Of a stretch of 64,000 nt of DNA, positions 24,037 to 36,055 are shown piece after piece. The DNA comes from Exophiala sp. HKRS030 (Eukaryota > Ascomycota > Eurotiomycetes > Chaetothyriales > Herpotrichiellaceae): the NCBI GenBank assembly GCA_023897205.1, contig JAHWDD010000003.1, forward strand, positions 5,831,665 through 5,895,664. The letters run 5' to 3'. Position 1 is the stretch's first letter. Each line of letters begins with the position of its first letter. Made by a program: the position numbers and the translations under genes. Under the pieces are notes generated by a model. It was not told the origin of the DNA and did no database searches. It worked only from the letters and a program-made list of their open reading frames with translations.

Positions 24037-26388
24037 TCAGACGTTTCCCAGGCGGGAAGAATCAAGCCTCCTGTCGTCGTCTGGGATGAAAGTGTAATGG
24101 TATCCTTTGCGCGAATCCCCTAAAATGCCAACGAGCATTCCTTCAGACCCAATCTTCTTTTCCTTGCAGAGTAGTCCACTTTGCTCTGTAGACCAGGCAG
24201 AATATGCCCAATCCGCGAGTCCGAAGATGCCGATGCGGGCTTTTGCGTCTGCAATATTCTCCACCGCTTTGCTACGCAGAGCAAGGACGGTAAGAACAAA
24301 GCCTGCAACAATGTACGACATACAGCAGAAACCCAGCAAAGCCAATACCGGAATATATACCTTGATCACCAAAATCGGTGTCCGAGTCTGCTCGGATTCG
24401 TTGGCTCTCCCCGAGCTTAAACCACCAGCAACCGCCATAATGGTGGGGGAGTAAAGCTTCGCCCATGAGTCTGCAAAAGCGATGCTTGAAGGTTGGACAG
24501 CAGCTTGCCTGAGAAGAGTCTGCATGGTCGCACTTCCCCATCTACAGAACTTGGGACATGCGTAGCATGCCAGAGCTCCGATAGGGTGCCATTTGGAAAG
24601 GGCCTGTGTGTGACGTTGTGGACAGAACTATTGAACCAAGTATATTCCACAAGATGAGCCTTGTACTTGCAACTGAGAACAACATCATAGAGTGACTGGT
24701 TACCACGATAAAAGCCCCATCCATGGAGAGATCTGCCCCAGCGAGCACAGAAGTGATCGCGATTCTCGCAGCGAAAGCTACGTAAACCTCATTAATGAGC
24801 CTGTCATCTGGCCAGGCTTCTGCACCCGATCCAGATTTACCCGTCGTTGAATTATAGCCGACGGAATTGTAGGGTTCGTTCAGGGGGGAATCCGTGAAGA
24901 AAGCAGTACTGAGGAGAATGAGTCATTGCCAGTAGGTCCATAGTCCATATCAGAAGACTTACAAAAAGCTGCTCCCGAGCTTAGTTGCAAGCGGAGGCAT
25001 ATCTGAACTCGACGTCTCATTGTCTCGCTTGCCCAAGTTTCCCCAAAAGTTAGAGCTGCAGGAGAACCCGGAGTACAATCCGCCGGGACCCCAACTGTAG
25101 AAATTGCACAAATGAGTAATAGGTTTGCACTGTGTGGAGAAGCCCATTGTGGAAGTACGAAAATCTGTGAAATGGGATAGATTGTCCGACTTTGGCAGAA
25201 GGATCGCTATAAGATCCGGGTTTCCTTCAACAAGGCGTATTTCTGAAGACGTTGAGGTGTTGTGCCTTAAGTAGAGCATTTCATTGCGCTCTCGTTGGTA
25301 GTCTTCGTTGGATTCAAGATTGTTCATGGAACAAGCTTTCCCATAGTTCTCCATGCGATCTAGATTAAGACATGTCTGAGATAGCCCTCGGCCGAATTCC
25401 TGCATATTGGTGGACTGAGACACTTGATGATACTCGATTGTCTCAGTTGTGTAGTGCACTGAAGTATCTGCAGCTAGCATGAGGCATCCCATAAAAAGCC
25501 AGAGGTAAAGAACTAGTCCTGCATGCACAAGTACATCAGGCGACCTTGGAGCGCGTTTCCGCTGTTCGCGAAAGCTGCGGTATGAAGTCCATCTTCGTAG
25601 CCTGTCGACAGAGGCAAGACAGATCCCGACGAGAAGGCTCAGCTGATAGGTGGTGGGTAAGTTGTGCGGTTCTGATCCGGAGGTAGCCTCGACCATCGCT
25701 TGTGCTGTCCTCCATGTCCACAAATCCATCAAAGGGCCTGTTAGGAGAAATGCAAACTGTGTCGCGCGGGCTGTGATGAAGGTCAGCCATGCTAAAAGCA
25801 GTGAGCAGAAATTCCTGGCATGATCCGGAAGAGCATACTCGCCGGGATAGTTAGTAGGATAAATCTCTTTTGCTTTGCATAATTCCAACCCGCTGGTTCC
25901 AGAAACAAGCTATTTTGAGATTCTACTCTGTATAATCCAATCACAATTGCTAGGGATATTAGGATCAAGAGCATGGAGCCATGAATCCATAACAGAGGCA
26001 ACCACATGCCTTCCAGGCTAGGATCACAAGGTACTGATCGAACTGTTGTCGTAGACTCTAATGAGAATAGATTCTGGTCAGAAGAATCAAAATCATTGGC
26101 TCCATTGGCAGCACTACGATCATCGAGGCCCGCACGTGTAACTTGATGCAAGCCTAGGTCGTGTTGTAAAGAGCCATCTAGTCGAATTTCAGCTCTCGTA
26201 CTTGGGCCATCTGAAGGCCCCGTAGATGCTGTGTCGCGAAATCCATCGGGAGGGGAAGCATGCAGCGAGACTTCTCGTGACCTGTCCCGTGGATAGGAAG
26301 CGTCTGCCTGAAGGTTGGTCCGAAGGTCCCGGAAAGCGGGCACATTCCTCAAAGGTCGAAGAGGGAAGCTGTCTTGGCTCCGGTGCAT
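24037..26388 (-). CDS. Multi-pass membrane protein with cysteine-containing ectodomain, unknown function
   Basis: Starts at ATG 26388 with a long disordered N-terminus, then membrane segments (LPLLWIHGSMLLILISLAIVI, FCSLLLAWLTFITARATQFA, GLVLYLWLFMGCLMLAA). A large extracellular loop follows with cysteines and N-glycosylation sequons, and a final span (VYIPVLALLGFCCMSYIVAG) lies before a short cytosolic tail. At least five exons. One intron runs from a GTAAGT donor at about 24,961 to CTCAG near 24,925. A second, firmly placed one (24696-24748, phase 0) links RIAITS to SLYDVVLSCKYKAHLVEYTW. A first intron near 25,880-25,950 and a short one near 24,530-24,570 are needed but not pinned. The architecture matches unnamed fungal membrane proteins; no enzymatic motif was found. 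Confidence 0.68.
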
Positions 26389-28089
26389 GACCTCGTCGGT
26401 GATAGGATTGCTTTAATGAGGCTCGTGTCTCCAGAAAAGAAAAGAAACCACACGAGTGATTGCAAGACGTGATAAATTCCAGAGAAAAGCTCCGGTATTT
26501 GCTCTGAGCTAGTGATATCTCAACAGTGAGAGCTGAGCGAGGAAATTGTGTGCAAAACGCGAACTCTTATCACTTCATTATGGGAAAACGACGCGATCTT
26601 ACAAGGTTGACGCCATACCTGCAAGGCAGAAAAGATGCTTGAAGCTAAGCAGGCAGCCAGGCAGCCAGGCCAGGCAACCGCAAGAACACTCTTGATGGAA
26701 GTTAGACACTTTTCGAGAATTCTGCGTGTTCGCTAGTTAGCAGCGATTGTTCCTGGTCCACACAGGACTTTTGCAGGGGCTTTTGCAGCGGTTGGCAGAC
26801 ATCAAGACCGTCTTTCCAGTTTATTATTGCGGCCATGGCTTCCGCGGCTGCCAATTGGATTACCTTTGACGGTATGTCTTAGGAGCTGCGCCACTGAACG
26901 TGAAATCCATTGAAGAATACTCCGGTGGATGAATATCTCATGCTCAGCGAATGAGACTAATCTGGTGTATCAAAGCAGTCTAATTCATACCTAATCAATG
27001 TCAACCATAGGGAGGGCGCTCTCGCCGAGATTGGCGACGCAGCACATCCCTTGGCTAGTAACAAGTCAGGAATGGGAAGGATGGTAGAATTCGAATGGGA
27101 TGAGGCTTCCAAGGATGGTATGAGCAGCTGCGATCGGGATGAACCTTCGTCTCCGGTTGGCAAGTTCGTATTAAAGCTTTTTGGCCAATGACAATGTACA
27201 CCAAAAAAGGCCGACAACATATCAGAGCGTGATTCTGGCAGATTTCAGCTCGCCTGGGGCCACAGCCACAGACGAGTTATTTGGACGAGGCATCATCTGC
27301 GGCGTCTTTGAAGAACTCGTAATGGATAGGGCATCATGACATCCGGCACAGTAGTTGAGTAACTTGTTAGAGATCCAAGGAAGGTGCGAAGGAAGGAAGT
27401 GGCCCGCCTGCCGTAGAACATCGCCCGACTGACCTTCTTCTGCAGCTAACCTCTTTGGTACGCCGTTACTCACTTAAGTACTACGGCACTACGGGCACCT
27501 AACAGGTAATTTAGTGTGCCCCATGATCCACTGGTACCTGAATCCTGTCCATCCGAAAGAATGGTTGTCTGGTACCTAGATACCTTGGGTCCATAGCTTC
27601 TCATGTTGAATACAAACGCAGAAAGTGGCAGTAGTCTTGTGACGCTCACTCTCACAAATCAGGCCAGGCTGGTGAAAATGCTGGTAATTAGTTAGATGCT
27701 TGTGTCCGGTTGCATGTTCCGATCAGGCTCTAAGTAATAATTTAGTCAACCGCAGTTACGGAGTAGATGGTAGTTATGTAACTAAGGAAAGTACTCCCGT
27801 ACGGGGAAAGAGCATGATCATCTCCCACCAGACCTGACGTCACTTTGACATTTTGGCTGGCACAGAAAGAAATGAAATCTTGAGCCACCACCAAACACTT
27901 CAAGCTCGAGCGATTCTTTCTACACCTTGAGTCGTCTCAAATCTATGCAATCACACCGCGCAGGAGTATTCAGCGCCTAAAAACTAATCTTCTATAGAGT
28001 ATTGGCACAGAAACGTCTTGACCAGCAACAGTCGCCGCCTCGCCAATCGACAACGACGATAGCCTTCTCACAACACCACCTCCACAACC
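26389..28089. other. intergenic, no firm gene
   Basis: Contains a short GCAGCCAG tandem near 26,648-26,690. An open plus-strand frame at about 27,012-27,191 (VEFEWDEASKDGMSSCDRD, ending at TGA) could be a terminal exon, but no start exon joins it in frame. One TACGGAGTA word lies at 27,757-27,765. The last 250 bases are the promoter and leader of the next gene. Confidence 0.4.
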
Positions 28090-28973
28090 ATGGCGGACAG
28101 AGTGAAGCAAGTGGCTGCGGAAGAGTCAAAGAGGGTCAAAGAAATGGCAACTGATGCTGTCAAGTCTCGCACATATCTCTATCCCCTCAAGGTAAATGAT
28201 GTCCCTCAATCTGCCACGCAAATCACTCTTGCTAACCGATGTAGGGCATCTACTACTTTGTCTCTCACAAAGATCTTTGGAAACCATTGATCTCCAAATT
28301 GGCACCCACCATGACTCTGAGTCTAGGTGTCACCACCTTCATGTTCCTCGTTGCCTACGTCCCTCAAGCTGCGGTCATGGCTTTCACCTCGGGGCCAATA
28401 GCGGCCATCACCGCTGCTCTCTTGACCTTGAGCGAAAGTTCCACCATTATCAATCTGCTTTCTCGAACTTTCCTCATCGATGATGCTCTGGTTGACACCT
28501 TTGATGGGACGCTGCTATCCAGAGAATGCACCAACTTGGTATCAGGAGGCCGACAAATCAAAGCAGGAGGGGACAACATTGCTCGTCTGGGGAAACTCAT
28601 CAAGAAACCATTTGCCAAATTTGCTCCAAACGCCATCATCCGATATGTTTTGTACTTGCCACTCAACTTCATCCCCATAGTCGGCACCGTTGTCTTCATC
28701 ATCCTGCAAGGCAAGAGATCAGGTCCAGCTGCACACACAAGATATTTCCAGCTCAAGGAATGGTCTCAGAGACAGCGAGAGATTCATATTGAAGAGCATC
28801 GTGGTGGCTACACATCATTTGGAGTTGCCTCGTTCTTGCTTGAGATGATTCCGTTTGCCAACCTGATTTTTGCCTTCACAAACACAGTTGGGGCAGCTCT
28901 CTGGGCGGCTGATCTGGAAAAGAATGCCAAGCCTCCGCAGGATCTGAAGGATGCATCGAAGAAGGCAGCCTAG
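28090..28973 (+). CDS. RRT8/LDS-like (outer spore wall / lipid-droplet) membrane protein
   Basis: Model join(28090..28191, 28245..28973), 276 aa, with a 53-nt phase-0 intron (GTAAAT donor, GCTAAC branch) after YLYPLK. The N-terminus is a charged amphipathic helix (VKQVAAEESKRVKEMATDAV). GIYYFVSHKDLWKPL and membrane segments follow (LSLGVTTFMFLVAYVPQAAV, FTSGPIAAITAALLTLSES, YVLYLPLNFIPIVGTVVFII, FLLEMIPFANLIFAFTNTVGAALWA). The order and the FIPIVGT and IPFANLIFAFTN motifs match the RRT8/LDS1/LDS2 group (EI24-like fold), which in yeast localises to lipid droplets and the forming spore wall. The lysine-rich tail (LKDASKKAA) is cytosolic. Function in this fungus is inferred from the family. Confidence 0.83.
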
Positions 28974-31585
28974 ATCAGAGGTCGTCAGAATCACACTGGA
29001 GAATCGGTTTGCCCGTTGCGTTGCCTTGGATCAATCTGATCGACAAGAAGGTACATCTCAGAGCCGCTTACAGCTCCAAAGTGAAAGGTGTGACGAGTGA
29101 GGCTGATAGGAGGAAATGGTCGCCAATGCTCAGCTTCCACGGTGAAAGGCATGGCTTATGGTATATTGCATATTGCAAATCCATCGGAGCCCTGTGTGTC
29201 TGCCTACAGAACACGCACTTGTCACCCTGCGTGACGATTCATTAGATTTCTGTCTAGGGACTTGTGGATAGCTTGGACTTGAAGGAATTATAGAATGATG
29301 ACTTTAACCTGTTACTTGATATATCTGCTGCTCCCTGACTTACCCATTTTGTACCAACCCTCGAGGATCATAATATATGACTTTGTCCGCTCCCTTGGTA
29401 GAGGTGTCATGATTCTCATCTGTTCAGTGCCCGCTACAAGCCTTTTGTCGCTCTCTTCTGTAATCGAACAACTCGTCTTCTCCATCAGCCAAGCCTCCCC
29501 GCTTTTCACCATGGCACGCATACTCCGTACTCACAAACTTGGATACAGGGACACGCGTCGCATGAGGGACAAGAACAAATTATTCCTCACCATCTGGATA
29601 CACACGCCAGCAACCCCAATCCCTCCACCCGCGTGATACTCGTTGGTCCTTTGTTGATCCTTATGTATGTTTCCCACATATAATCTCATCTAGCTAGCAA
29701 TCGCCTAACTCGTCAGGGCCTACCGCTTTCTGATACCACCAACCAGAAACATCCATACATCCACCCATCCCCCATCCACCCATCTACAAGTCTGTCCCGC
29801 GTAACTAACTAGTGAAGTACCTAACGGAGTCCTGCTGAGAAGTAATCAAGAGCACATCCACAATTTCCACCCTAGGACTCTTCCCCGGGTAATGTGGTTC
29901 CTGGAGATGCTGCACTATCTCACACTTCCCCTCCCTCTAACACCCGAGACTTGCCGTCGAACCGTAGGGCTTTTCAGGTCTAGAGCATTCTTTGCTCTTA
30001 TTAGGCGCCTCTAGAGTACTTGCATACTGCCAGTCTGACTTTACCCCGCGCCGAGCCTCCCTTTAGTCCTTCCCCTTGCTAACGGCTGTGGCACTCTTCT
30101 GCCGCATTCCATGCATCCCTACGACTGTATTTCCTCCATAGGTAGATATTACTATTGGCGTAGCATCTTGCGGATAGCTAGATAGCTAGTTACAAAGTGG
30201 CTGGTTTGAATGAAAGCCAATGGTTGATGATCACCACGCCTGGAATGAGTAGTTAGCTACGTGGATAATTGTCCAGTTCTGTAATTCCCTTTCCCCATAC
30301 TTCTTGTCCCCTGGGCATTTTTCTATCTCCGTGATTCCATCCAGCATCCTGCGGGGTATTAACCACCGGCATGATAGCGGGAGGATCCACGACTGTCTCA
30401 ACCCGGATCCGCAATTGCTAACCTAGGGAGCTGATTAGTATTTAATTAATTAGTTAGTCTGGCCAGCTAACTAGTTACAACACTGCTAGGTTGATTGACC
30501 GTTATGCGCCACCCAGGTACCAAGGCATGATACCCTGCGCAAGCCGGATAAACAACCTCAGATATCAACCAAATACTGACTTGCTCAGAGTCACTGACTA
30601 AATCCCTAATTATTCTCAAGGGACCGCGTCTCCCATAACAGGCAACTCTCCGTTCCTCGTTCCTTACCTATCTATCCCTCACCTCCTTGAACCCTGCTCA
30701 TTCGTGCATGGTGGCCTTTTGGAGTAGCAGCAGCAGCAAAACGACGTCAATAGAAAAATAGAAATCTCACGTCTAAAACACCCCTCTCCAACACCCCCTC
30801 TTTTTCCGTTCCCCGCCCCCATCCCAAGATGCCAATGCAGACCACCGAAGATCTCGTGGGTCCTTTCGTGCATGGTGTAGTGCGTAGATACATACAGAAG
30901 CTGATGGATGACTGGTAAATCCCCGACACGGGGATTCTGCGTGCGCTGACAGGGTGACAGGGTGAAGCCGTTGACCTTTTGGTGCATGGGGTGGTTGTGC
31001 GTTTGTTTATAAGTATGACATATGCCCCGGGCACTCGGTTGCTTCCTTGGGATGAGGGATGAGAGCATCCGTGTTTTGTGTATACCCGCGAAACACCCCC
31101 GTCGACCTACCCGTGTGTACGTGGTGTGAGAGCTTTTGTGGTCTATTATAGATATATCCACATGGTGCTGATCTGGCTAGGAAGCTAGAGTTTGTCCTGC
31201 CTTTTATCTTGGATTCGCTGTATACATAAACCTCCTCTGCGCGGCGATCGCGATTGTTGGAACACGTTCTGGAAGTTAGTGCTCACCACCGTCACCGTCG
31301 TCGGCATCGATTGATTGCTTGACCTGTGGGTTGTTGGGTCACAACCGCCGTCACGCCAACTCTTTACGCAGAACGCAAAAGGAGGATATCATTGAGAAGG
31401 CAAACTATTGAGCAGAACACTTCAGGACAGCATCAATCTGGTATCGCCAGCTTGATTTCTTGCCGCAAAATCACACCACATTGGCCTCGCCTTGCTTGAG
31501 ACAGAGCAAGACGGAAATCAGCCACGGCGTCTCTTGACTTGGTGTATTTTCCACTCTTTGGCATACCCTCTTCTCTACCGCCACG
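28974..31585. other. intergenic, 2.6 kb, no gene seen
   Basis: Pyrimidine-rich text with many TAGCTAG and CTAACTAGTTA-like words between 29,640 and 30,640. No coding frame with features on either strand. One TACTCCGTA word at 29,521-29,529. Immediately upstream of 31,586 the sequence looks like a fungal leader. Confidence 0.45.
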
Positions 31586-32881
31586 ATGGCTGCCTCATCA
31601 ACACTCGACAATGACACTGCCAGAAGCAACCATGCCACTGCTAAGAAGACGGCAGCAGCACCACAACCACCACCAACCTCCGCACCGTCAAACAAAGATG
31701 ACGAAGCTCCAGTCCCTCTCGCGGCACAAATCCCCTTACAAGACTTCACGCTACCCATCTTCCCACCGGAAGCAGCTCACCTACGCGAACTCACCTTGAC
31801 CGCAGACATCAAGATGGACGACTACCAAACCCTGGTCCAAGAGCAACTCCACACTGCAACACAAGGCCAGCCACCGTTACCCACACTGCCGACCTCCATA
31901 ACACACTTAACACTGGAGCTCTTCGGGCTGGGGTTTCCCGGCTCACCGCCGTTCCTTACACGTTTGGCACGCTCGCTACCGAATCTTCGCAGCGTGACGT
32001 TCTTCAGCTGTCTGATCGACGGGCTGGATGAGAAGTCGCGGCGCGACGCAGAGCGGTTTTTCGAGGTCGCCCAGAACCTGAACGAGGTGCATTTCATCGA
32101 TGCGTTTGCGCGCCCGGGGTTTTTCAAGGCCGTTGGGAATATCTTTGAGCAGAGAGCTGCCGCAGTGACGCCGCACGACGATGCAGGTGGAAGAGGAGGC
32201 TTGAAGGTCGTCGATGCGAGTTACACGTTCCGTGGACATGAGGATAGTGATTTCCTGGCGAGGATTCAGGGCGAGGAGTTGAGTGGGTTGATTGTCAAGG
32301 GTGTGGTGGGTGCGAGTTTCTCGTTCGTCCCTGTCCACGTCGATGAGTTGGATGATGAGCAGCACGAGGCCGGCGTCAAGGGCAAGGCGGCGGCCCAGGG
32401 CGTGCTGCCGTATGCGAGTGATGGGCGTGCGCCTGCGGCGGTCAAGAAGAGGTTCGAGAGTCTGAGTGCTCGTGGGGAATTGACGAGTTTGCGTGTGCTC
32501 AACTTGAGTATGTGGAGTTTGCGGCCGGTCGAGGTGGGCGAGGTCTTGTATGCTTGTGCTGGTGGTGGTGATGCTGGGCTGGTCGATTTGACGGTCAGTG
32601 TGTTGCTTGAGGAGGGATGGCTTGACACACTGGTCGACGGACTCAAATACAAGGGTGTCGGGGCTGCGCTTGAAGGTCTTGAGATCGTGGGCGTCCCTGT
32701 CCAGGCAAAGGAGGATGGAGAGGATTGGCATCATGGTATCAAGCTTGCAAAAGCAGAGGATCTCACCAAGCTTGGGGCTGTTGCACCCAAGCTGATCAAG
32801 TTTGAACAGAGTATCCTCAAGGTCAAGAATGCTGAAGCAGCGGTGTTTACCAAGGAAAATGGAGAATGGAAATCACGATAA
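31586..32881 (+). CDS. Hypothetical leucine-rich-repeat-like protein
   Basis: Intronless, 431 aa. The first 45 residues are low-complexity (Ala/Pro/Thr). The rest has leucine-patterned strands spaced like degenerate F-box/LRR proteins: LRELTLTADIKMDD, SITHLTLELFGLG, LPNLRSVTFFSCLIDGL, NLNEVHFIDAF, LTSLRVLNLSMWSL, LVDLTVSVLLEEGWLDTL, LEGLEIVGVPV, LIKFEQSILKV. No F-box is evident. GC content is higher than in the flanks, especially in the second half, as expected of a real fungal coding exon. It probably serves as a binding scaffold; nothing more can be read from the sequence. The start ATG follows a CCACG context and is the first in frame. Confidence 0.72.
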   Translation: MAASSTLDNDTARSNHATAKKTAAAPQPPPTSAPSNKDDEAPVPLAAQIPLQDFTLPIFPPEAAHLRELTLTADIKMDDYQTLVQEQLHTATQGQPPLPTLPTSITHLTLELFGLGFPGSPPFLTRLARSLPNLRSVTFFSCLIDGLDEKSRRDAERFFEVAQNLNEVHFIDAFARPGFFKAVGNIFEQRAAAVTPHDDAGGRGGLKVVDASYTFRGHEDSDFLARIQGEELSGLIVKGVVGASFSFVPVHVDELDDEQHEAGVKGKAAAQGVLPYASDGRAPAAVKKRFESLSARGELTSLRVLNLSMWSLRPVEVGEVLYACAGGGDAGLVDLTVSVLLEEGWLDTLVDGLKYKGVGAALEGLEIVGVPVQAKEDGEDWHHGIKLAKAEDLTKLGAVAPKLIKFEQSILKVKNAEAAVFTKENGEWKSR

Positions 32882-33403
32882 TGAGTAGGAAAATTCATTC
32901 TACTCTATACTCATACAGATGTACATTCTGTGGTACCCTCCATTTTCCCCTGGAGTCTAGCATTCTGTATTGATAATAAGCCGTGGTCCTGACTGGCTCA
33001 GAAGCTTTCCCGAAGCCCAAATCTTTGTCTATTTGCCCTTGTTGGCAAGAGGCATTGAACCCGAGTTGAAATGCCGATACAATCAGCAGAAAAAGGCCAT
33101 AGCAGCACTGAGGGACCGCACCCTGTCTGATAGCAACCTTTAGTACTCGTATTGATGGGTCTCTAGGATTTATAACTCACCGAAGCACCTGGCGTCATTT
33201 TGACAGCTTTCTTGTTATCCGTGTTTGATATTTGATGCAGAAAAGTTATGCATTTGCTTTCTCAGCATTGGTAAGAGACCTTCTTGGCCGAGCTATTGAA
33301 ATTTGGCGAGGTTTTGAGGTTGAGGCTGAGGATTTTCGGATTGGTAGTATCACCAAGAGTGTGGCATTGGCTGTAGACCAGTCTTGTGGAAGCAGATCTG
33401 GTT
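32882..33403. other. intergenic, no gene seen
   Basis: Convergent 3' regions of the LRR-like gene and the small CxxC gene. Nothing else seen. Confidence 0.5.
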
Positions 33404-33835
33404 TCAAGGGTTCTTGTTGATGGAAGTTGGAAATTCTGGACATCCACACTTGTATTCTTCGAAGAAATTGCCACAGTAGATGCATTTTCGGCCTTGATTG
33501 ATGGGCTCAATGGCCATCTTGGACGAACGAGTGGGAGCAGACGGGTGGGAATGATCATGGGTTTTCTCTGACTTGGAATCTGAGGTGTGACCTTGATCTG
33601 AGCGCGGCAAGCCTCGACTGAAAGACTTCTCCAGGGTCTCCTTGTAATGATCAGCGGCACGAAGGTACTTCAACTCGTTCACCTCCCCTGAACAGAGCTT
33701 CCTGTCATTCCTTGGCTCTTTGTGGTCTTCTTGTGGGAACTCATCATCAACCCTGCTGACAGGCTTAGGATTTTCCCGGTCCCTTCGAGTATGATTTTGC
33801 GTCAACGATGACAAGGAGCTATTGATTTTGGACAT
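33404..33835 (-). CDS. Small CxxC...CxC protein, unknown
   Basis: Single-exon frame of 143 aa. Most is charged and disordered (Ser/Arg/Glu-rich, with a His-rich KTHDHSHPSAP). Near the end is a compact metal-ligand-like motif, KCIYCGNFFEEYKCGCPEF, with Cys118, Cys121, Cys130 and Cys132 (CxxC-x8-CxC), typical of a zinc ribbon or small treble-clef end. A helical stretch (VNELKYLRAADHYKETLEKSF) precedes it. No family recognised. Similar short fungal proteins with one terminal zinc motif are common and mostly unstudied. It could be a DNA-, RNA- or protein-binding adaptor. Confidence 0.6.
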   Translation of the reverse strand: MSKINSSLSSLTQNHTRRDRENPKPVSRVDDEFPQEDHKEPRNDRKLCSGEVNELKYLRAADHYKETLEKSFSRGLPRSDQGHTSDSKSEKTHDHSHPSAPTRSSKMAIEPINQGRKCIYCGNFFEEYKCGCPEFPTSINKNP

Positions 33836-35451
33836 TGTTATTGACGTGCCGATGTTACAATGAGTGGAGATTACTTTTTTGCAAGAGATATTCGATGATG
33901 GGATGGAAAAGAGGTAAAGAAAGGGTTTTACCTGGAAAATTGTCTCGGAAAAGTCCTGAATGTCTTCAAATCGAGGTAATGAACGAGTCGAGGCTCAGAT
34001 CATGCACGGCATAGGCCGAATGAGATAAAGAGGGTCTTTGGAGTCGTATGAGTGGATGGGATTTAGAGTCGAGATGGAGAGAATTGATTCGATTGTTTGA
34101 CAAAAGGAAGGGTGGCTGCAGGAGGAGATGTTACAAGTGGGACGAAAGTGAGGGATGAGCAAACCGAAAAAGGTAGCTACATGTTACGGAATATCATAAT
34201 GCCTGCGTCAGGTCCTACGGCAAAAGTCAGCAATGCATTCATGAGCCTACAGATTCATTCATTGCCGAAGCTGAGTCCATCCTGTGTGATTATTCATGCT
34301 TTATTCCTTCAACTAACCGCCCGTTCTCGAAGCTTCCGGGTTTGAGCGTAGTGTAATCATGTTTGTTGATCACGTTCGAGTTGTAATAGGTCTTCTGTTG
34401 AACGAACATGCCAATTTGAACCGTGTAACCCTGCGAGCACGTGGGTATCGTTCCAGAAGACGTAGAGCCGAATATATTGGGAAATTGACCGGAAACTGAC
34501 GGTCCTGTGTCTCAGATCCTCATTGTTTTGCGAACACTTGATTCCTTCAATGGTCAAGGACGAAGGGTTTTTGAAATTCTGCTGCGAGGACAGAAGATCA
34601 TAGCTGTTGCATTCGAGCTGGTCATTAGATGAAACTCTTGTCAATGAGCTTTCACATAGAAACAACTTCTTGCGAATAATTCGCAACGTTAGCCTCTGCG
34701 AATCCATTCATCTTCCTTGATTTCGCACAAATCATCTTCCTGCTGACTCCACTCGACCAGGTAGATATCTGTATCATCTCAACACCAAATCGGTACTCAG
34801 AGCAGCGGCGAATGGAGTACAGTTTGCGTAATTCATATCAGCACCACAACAACAGGCCCGTAGAGTGACATGAGTAACGACAGTCCCTACAGTGCCTGTC
34901 AATTTCACAGCGAAAGAAGAGATTCGGGCGAGTCACAATCCTATTTTGAACCACGGACAATTAAGTGGTTTTGTACCCAGCAACGATAGAAACGAGGGGA
35001 GATCAAAACAGAGGATGAAGCGTCAAGACATAAGGAGGCGAGATCATCGATGGATTACCAGGAGGTTGTCTTCATTTTTGCATTGATTAAGTAAAGTTTA
35101 CTTGGCAACAGCCCTTCAACCCAATTGGTTGAATCGGGCTGTACTTCCAACGCCCCTAATGCTCCGTGTCACCGACGTCTCTGTCTTGTGGAGCGAATCA
35201 AGCCGTGGTCGGGCCACATTGATTGGATGTTGCTCTCAAATGGTTGTTGGATAGTGCTGGTGATATCCTGTGTGTACGTTTTGGAAATTCGCCCAAATAG
35301 GACATGGATGGACAGCAGACTTTGTACCTGGGTGATTGACGCCGAACATGCCATGTCTCCTGGTTTCTCCAAGAATAGAGAACGTGTGTGACCAAGCCTT
35401 CCCAGAGCCTACCGATTATGTCATTAGGACCATATATTTTCAATCTTGTTC
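33836..35451. other. intergenic, no firm gene
   Basis: A minus-strand open frame at 34,357-34,707 (116 codons starting MDSQRLTLRIIRKK) is the only candidate; it has no recognised domain. The rest shows nothing. Confidence 0.35.
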
Positions 35452-36055
35452 TTACTCCATCTTTCCACGCTTCGTGATCTCAGCCTTCTTGCCATTCAAC
35501 TTTCGGTTTGACTCGACACACAAGCGATTGGTTTCGGGGTTGTCGATGAGTTTTTAGACGGAAGTGACATCGAAGGGATGTTTGGGAATTGTCTTGGATG
35601 CTGCCGTGGGCGTAATAAATGTGTTTAAGTTGATTAAATAGGTTAATTTCTTTCGGTTTCAGGCGACGTGTTGAAGACGATGGCATCGAATGGATGCTTG
35701 CAGATAGTCTTGGATGTTGCCATATTTATGACGATAGCGTCGAACTCCTGTGGCAAGACACATGAGGACCATTGTCCATTTGGCCGTTCGTGTTCATAAG
35801 GTTTCAAGGAGGTACGATATCAGCACTTCGAAGTCCGAACTCCTTGTTCATGTGCATATTTTGCGAGACGCCGGACCAAATCTTCTGGAAGAACAACGTT
35901 TTTCGGTTCACCAATCAATCGCGTCAACCTGCATTAACATCCTTGATGATCATCTTGGTGATGGGCCATGTCGAGCCCAAGGAATTCGACAAGGCTGCCA
36001 TCGTGTATCGATCTCTTTCAATCATATTTTTGACTTCTCGGTAGCTAATACCCAT
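35452..36055 (-). pseudogene. Decayed multi-exon gene with a tandem-duplicated exon segment
   Basis: On the minus strand ATG 36055 opens MGISYREVKNMIERDRYTM..., ending in KMIIKDVNA. A 44-nt intron (35885-35928, phase 1, CTTCCAG acceptor) joins it to EDLVRRLAKYAHEQGVRTSK. The same frame then meets one TGA but stays open through PYEHERPNGQWSSCVLPQ and EFDAIVINMATSKTICKHPF up to a TAA at about 35,645. A second unit (ASKTIPKHPFDVTSV, then TAA, then KLIDNPETNRLCVESNRKLN and ending KRGKME at 35,452) resembles the first. The pattern of coding-like text broken by single stops suggests a pseudogene. An alternative is a 68-aa gene (exons 36055-35929, 35884-35827, 35747-35726). Family unknown. Confidence 0.5.

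Noticed and set aside
26835..27191. Possible two-exon gene MASAAANWITFD... + ...VEFEWDEASKDG
   Set aside because: The GTATGT donor and the CCATAG acceptor do not give the coding-like frame downstream, and no alternative pair was found.
34357..34707. Minus-strand 116-codon frame considered as a CVNH-type lectin
   Set aside because: The expected sequence spacing was not met and there is no supporting neighbour.
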